Source of the DNA: a virus
Virus record (IMG/VR): IMGVR_UViG_3300005515_000031
Location: 1 to 33,362 of that record
Direction: 5' to 3' (one strand)
DNA length: 33,362 bases
The translations under genes and the position numbers were made by a program. The number at the start of each line of letters is the position of its first letter. Positions within the stretch are counted from its first letter, which is position 1. Of the stretch, positions 30,691-33,362 are shown one piece after another. The notes under the pieces were generated by a model. It was not told the DNA's origin, searched no databases, and saw only the letters and a list, made by a program, of their open reading frames with translations.

Positions 30691-31694
30691 TGCCGATCTC
30701 GCCAGAGAACCGCGCCCGCTATCCCGCCGATTGGCCGGTGATCAGCCTGCAGATCCGCAAGGACCGCGCCGGCGACCGCTGCGAGTGCCAGGGCGAATGC
30801 GGCTTCGAGCACGAAGGCCGCTGCCCCGAGGTGAACGGCCAGGCCCATAGCGTCACCAGCTCTACCGTGGTGCTCACCGTCGCGCACCTGGACGACACGC
30901 CCGAGAACTGCGAGCCCGAGAACCTGCGCGCAATGTGCCAGCGCTGCCACCTTGGTTACGATCGCGGCATCCACGCGCACAATATGCGGCTGACCATGTC
31001 GCGCCGGCGCATCGAGGCCGCCGCCAACCATGAGCTTTTCGCAGGCGACTTGGGCACCCCGACTCGTCCCGAGCGGCCCGAGGTGGCACCGCCGCCGACA
31101 CCCGCATCGCCGGCGTGGCCTTTCGGCGAGCTGCAGCCGGGCAAATATGGCGTGATCTACGCGGACCCGCCCTGGCGCTTCTCCAACTTCTCCGCGAACG
31201 GCGAGGCCAAGAACCCGGTCGCGCACTATCCGTGCATGAAGATCGAGGATCTCGCGCGCCTGCCCGTCTCGCGGCTCGCCGCGCCAGACTGCGCGCTGAT
31301 CATGTGGGCAACAGCGCCGCTGCTCGACCGCGCGATCGAGCTGCTCAAGGAGTGGGGCTTCACCTTCAAAAGCGCCGGCGCCTGGGCGAAACAGACATCG
31401 ACCGGCTCGGCCTGGGCATTTGGCACCGGCTATGTCTTCCGCTCGGCCGCCGAGTTCTACCTGGTCGGTACGATCGGCAAGCCGCGCGTGCTGTCGCGCT
31501 CGGTTCGCAACCTGGTGGTGGCGCCGACGCGCGAGCACAGCCGCAAGCCCGATCAAATGCTCGCCGATGTCGAGGCGCTCTATGGCGGCCCCTATGCCGA
31601 GCTGTTCGCCCGCCAGCGCCGCCCAGGCTGGGATAGCTGGGGGAATGACGTGGACCGGTTCCCGGAAGGGGAGGTGCAATGCCCGACCAGTTGA
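30690..31694 (+). CDS. HNH-like domain fused to MT-A70 adenine methyltransferase
   Basis: 334 aa from ATG 30690 (GTG 30687 also possible; GGGGAG precedes both). Residues 1-100 form an HNH-like zinc-binding domain: Cys31, Cys33, Cys37, Cys45, VAHLDDTPENCEPENLRAMCQRCH (His66, Cys83, Cys86, His87). This unit is often a separate small phage protein. A Pro-rich linker (120-145) leads to an MT-A70 N6-adenine methyltransferase with YADPPWRF (DPPW 159-162) and the C-terminal block HSRKPDQMLADVEALYGGPYAELFARQRRPGWDSWGND. It could methylate phage DNA to evade restriction; the fused HNH may guide or cut DNA. Confidence 0.88.
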   Translation: MPISPENRARYPADWPVISLQIRKDRAGDRCECQGECGFEHEGRCPEVNGQAHSVTSSTVVLTVAHLDDTPENCEPENLRAMCQRCHLGYDRGIHAHNMRLTMSRRRIEAAANHELFAGDLGTPTRPERPEVAPPPTPASPAWPFGELQPGKYGVIYADPPWRFSNFSANGEAKNPVAHYPCMKIEDLARLPVSRLAAPDCALIMWATAPLLDRAIELLKEWGFTFKSAGAWAKQTSTGSAWAFGTGYVFRSAAEFYLVGTIGKPRVLSRSVRNLVVAPTREHSRKPDQMLADVEALYGGPYAELFARQRRPGWDSWGNDVDRFPEGEVQCPTS

Positions 31695-32059
31695 TGACCG
31701 GCGTGCTAAAGCGCCTGCGCCGGTCGGCGCGCAATGGCGAAAAGCTGCACCTCACCGCCGTCGAGGCGCGTGTCTTGTTGGAACCGCGGATCTATGCGGT
31801 GATGTGTGAAATCGAATCGGAAGAGCTGAGGGCAGAATGGCAAGAGGAAAGCGAGGAACCGGAGCCGCCGGCGCCGGCGCCGCCAAAGCCTCGAACGATT
31901 CCGCCCAGCGGTTCGGTCTCGGGCCGTTCTGGCTCTGGTATCGGCGCGACCGCGACGACTGGAATATCTGCTGGCTCGATGGCCGCGTCACTCGGCGCGC
32001 ATCGACGGGTATTGGCGGTGACGCAGGAGATCCGCCAGAAGAGGCGAAGCTCACGCTGA
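31679..32059 (+). CDS. Hypothetical protein overlapping the integrase start
   Basis: 126 aa. The first 55 residues (MTGVLKRLRRSARNGEKLHLTAVEARVLLEPRIYAVMCEIESEELRAEW) look like a genuine helical domain. The remainder is low-complexity (Pro/Ser/Gly) and lies in the region shared with the integrase gene in another frame (31837-32059). A small protein just before int could be an excisionase or a regulator, but it has no clear winged-helix signature. The low-complexity tail may be a by-product of the overlap. Confidence 0.55.
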   Translation: MPDQLMTGVLKRLRRSARNGEKLHLTAVEARVLLEPRIYAVMCEIESEELRAEWQEESEEPEPPAPAPPKPRTIPPSGSVSGRSGSGIGATATTGISAGSMAASLGAHRRVLAVTQEIRQKRRSSR

Positions 32060-33240
32060 TCGACCACTATACCGCCTGGAAGGCGAAGGCCGAGGCGATC
32101 GAGGCCACCGGCCCCCTGCCTCCCGGCGAGGTGCTGCTCGCGGACCTCACAGCCGCCTGGCTGGAGGAACACGTCGCCCAGCTCGACGCGCCGGAGCGCT
32201 ATCTCGACTCTGTCGAACGACTCGAGATGTTCTGGGCCGAGTTGCGCGGCGAGCGCCTGCTGCCAGAGCCGTTTACCGTGTCGAAGGTCAGCAACGGCTT
32301 GGTCGACCAGTTTATCGCATGGCGCGCCGCTCAAGGCGTATCCGCTCCCACCATATCCCGCGACCTGGCTGCGCTTCGCGGTCCCATCAATTGGGGCCTC
32401 AAGCCTGAGATCGGCCGCCTGACCAGCGCACCCCGCGTCAAGGACGTGAAGGGTCGCAAGCGGCCGAAGGATCTTGAGTGGACCCCAGAGCAGATTGCGG
32501 TGCTGCTCGAGACGGCGCGCTCGAGCGCCGATCGCCGGCACATTCATTTGTTCGCGATGATCATGCTCAGCACCCACGCCCGCGCCGAAGCGACGCTCGA
32601 GCTGGATGCCGACACGCAGATCAAGCGGGGCATGATCCATTTCCTTCGCCCCGGCGAGGATCAGACGCGCAAGCGGCGCACCATCGTTCCGATCTGCCCG
32701 ACGCTGGCGCCCTGGCTCGAGGGCGCTACCGGCAAGGTTATTCGGTATCGGGTTCCGACATCCGACAAGGCGCGCGCCGCCGGCGCTGCAGACTTCGCCG
32801 AGAAGGCGACCAACAGCATCAAGGTTGGGTTCGCAGGCTTGCTGCGGGCAGCGCACGAGGCGCGGCCGGACCTCGGATTTGCGGCCCATGAGCGTGACAA
32901 CGCCGGCGAGCTGATATGGCTTCCCGCACGCAAGAAGCTGGGCGAGACCGCCCCTCGGCCGAAGATGAAGGCGATCGGTTCGCCCAACACCCTGCGCCAC
33001 AGCATCCACACCTGGCATAAACGCTTCGGGGTGCCCGACGCTCAGATTGATGCCGCCGCCGGTCATAGCGAGCAGGGCACCGGTGCCAACTACACCCACC
33101 TCCGACCGGAATATCTGCGCGAGTTCATCGCTTCGACCGAGGCCTTCTGGGAGGCCGTTGGCGAGCATACCGACGCCCACTTGCGATACCAGCGCGATAC
33201 CAAACTAGTGGAGTTGGCCGCCGCTCGAGTCCGTCGATGA
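31837..33240 (+). CDS. int: Tyrosine-family integrase
   Basis: 467 aa. An N-terminal arm/core-binding part is followed by the catalytic domain: Arg249 (STHARAEATLEL), Lys279 (TRKRRTIVP), Arg387 (NTLRHS), His410 (AAGHS) and Tyr419 (NYTHLRPEYL). The His of the usual HxLR box is Asn384 here, a known kind of variation in tyrosine recombinases. It should cut at the tRNA-Ala attachment site, whose gene starts 32 bp after its stop. It is the last gene of the early operon, same strand, unlike P2 where int lies next to the repressor. The first 20 residues are Gly/Ala-rich and the start could be later. Confidence 0.92.
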   Translation: MARGKRGTGAAGAGAAKASNDSAQRFGLGPFWLWYRRDRDDWNICWLDGRVTRRASTGIGGDAGDPPEEAKLTLIDHYTAWKAKAEAIEATGPLPPGEVLLADLTAAWLEEHVAQLDAPERYLDSVERLEMFWAELRGERLLPEPFTVSKVSNGLVDQFIAWRAAQGVSAPTISRDLAALRGPINWGLKPEIGRLTSAPRVKDVKGRKRPKDLEWTPEQIAVLLETARSSADRRHIHLFAMIMLSTHARAEATLELDADTQIKRGMIHFLRPGEDQTRKRRTIVPICPTLAPWLEGATGKVIRYRVPTSDKARAAGAADFAEKATNSIKVGFAGLLRAAHEARPDLGFAAHERDNAGELIWLPARKKLGETAPRPKMKAIGSPNTLRHSIHTWHKRFGVPDAQIDAAAGHSEQGTGANYTHLRPEYLREFIASTEAFWEAVGEHTDAHLRYQRDTKLVELAAARVRR

Positions 33241-33249
33241 TATTGAAAT

Positions 33250-33263
33250 CGCAGAATTCTGCG
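33250..33263. other. 14-bp palindrome between int and tRNA
   Basis: CGCAGAATTCTGCG is a perfect palindrome, 9 bp after the int stop and 9 bp before the tRNA 3' end. It may be a weak terminator or an integrase/accessory-protein site in the attachment region. Too short to decide. Confidence 0.4.
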
Positions 33264-33310
33264 GTTTGGCGGTGGTGGAGCTGAGGGGAATCGAACCCCT
33301 GACCTCTGCA
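33264..33310. other. Probable right attachment site at the tRNA 3' half
   Basis: The prophage abuts the 3' end of tRNA-Ala on the integrase side, the classic pattern where the phage att site restores the tRNA 3' end. The exact core cannot be set because the other att site, a partial tRNA copy, lies left of the window. Confidence 0.45.
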
Positions 33311-33348
33311 GTGCGATTGCAGCGCTCTCCCATCTGAGCTACAGCCCC
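33273..33348 (-). tRNA. tRNA-Ala(CGC)
   Basis: 76-nt cloverleaf on the minus strand, including encoded CCA (33273-33275). Acceptor GGGGCTG/CAGCTCC with the G3-U70 wobble that marks alanine tRNAs, D arm GCTC/GAGC, anticodon stem CTGCA/TGCAG with loop ATCGCAC (anticodon CGC, reads GCG), T arm AGGGG/CCCCT with TTCGATT loop. It is host DNA and the prophage integration target. Confidence 0.96.
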
Positions 33349-33362
33349 GCCGCCTGTCCCGG

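Larger units (their letters stand above)
1..33348. mobile_element. P2-like prophage, right-hand part, integrated at tRNA-Ala
   Basis: Recognisable counterparts of P2 O, N, M, L, X, R, S, J, I, V, W, FI, FII, E/E', T, U and D occur together with lysis, repressor, replication and integrase genes. The element runs off the left edge of the window, where portal and large terminase are expected. Its right edge is the integrase-proximal 3' end of tRNA-Ala. All structural genes look full length and the reading frames are intact, so this is probably a complete, functional prophage rather than a remnant. This cannot be proven without the left end. Confidence 0.93.

Noticed and set aside
31792-33180. 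462-codon minus-strand open frame opposite the integrase
   Set aside because: Shadow of the tyrosine recombinase, whose catalytic residues are all on the plus strand.

Overview
The window is most of a P2-type (Peduovirus-like) prophage in a GC-rich alphaproteobacterium, ending in host DNA at a tRNA-Ala(CGC) gene (33273-33348, minus strand). A Sphingomonas-like host is my inference. It rests on the high GC, an encoded GapR/DUF2312-family protein (typical of Alphaproteobacteria), and an R21-like endolysin and HNH domain of a kind I associate with sphingomonad phages. The tyrosine integrase stops 32 bp from the 3' end of the tRNA, so the right attachment site lies there. The left end of the prophage is outside the window: portal, large terminase and the other att site should lie to the left, probably on the minus strand, as in P2's divergent QP / ON... 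arrangement.

Layout. Positions 119-6875 hold head and tail-completion genes with lysis genes between them: O scaffold/protease, N capsid, M terminase small subunit, a small membrane protein, L, X, holin, SAR endolysin, Rz, nested Rz1, R and S. Positions 6876-9527 hold a visibly AT-richer insert with one gene for an 807-aa SIR2 / P-loop NTPase / TPR protein, a probable anti-phage defence moron. Positions 9592-13964 hold J, I, a repeat-rich tail fibre and a small acidic protein. Positions 14010-21378 hold V, W, FI, FII, E/E' (with a -1 frameshift site), T, U and D. Compared with P2, J-I-fibre precedes V-W. Then come a minus-strand lipoprotein gene and a minus-strand CI-like repressor, divergent from a Cro-like gene across three regularly spaced operators. 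Positions 22565-33240 are one tightly overlapping early operon: small zinc-binding and membrane proteins, a regulator, an Ogr/Delta-type late activator, a primase-helicase (instead of P2's rolling-circle gpA), a GapR-like protein, a winged-helix protein, a PAPS-reductase-like protein, an HNH/MT-A70 adenine methyltransferase fusion, and the integrase as last gene.

How it works together (partly inference). The repressor holds the early operon off through the operators at 22491-22555. On induction the early operon makes Ogr (24006-24323). Ogr would then act at a repeated dyad, GTAGA-N7-TCTAC, found just upstream of O (shared with the divergent terminase side), of J and of V. These are the positions where P2-type late promoters are expected, so this is a candidate new Ogr operator.

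Most interesting points: the SIR2-NTPase moron, the late-operator dyad with its Ogr, an endolysin whose catalytic Glu position holds Gly, the HNH/MT-A70 fusion beside a PAPS-reductase-like gene, the phage GapR-like protein, and the repressor operator triplet.
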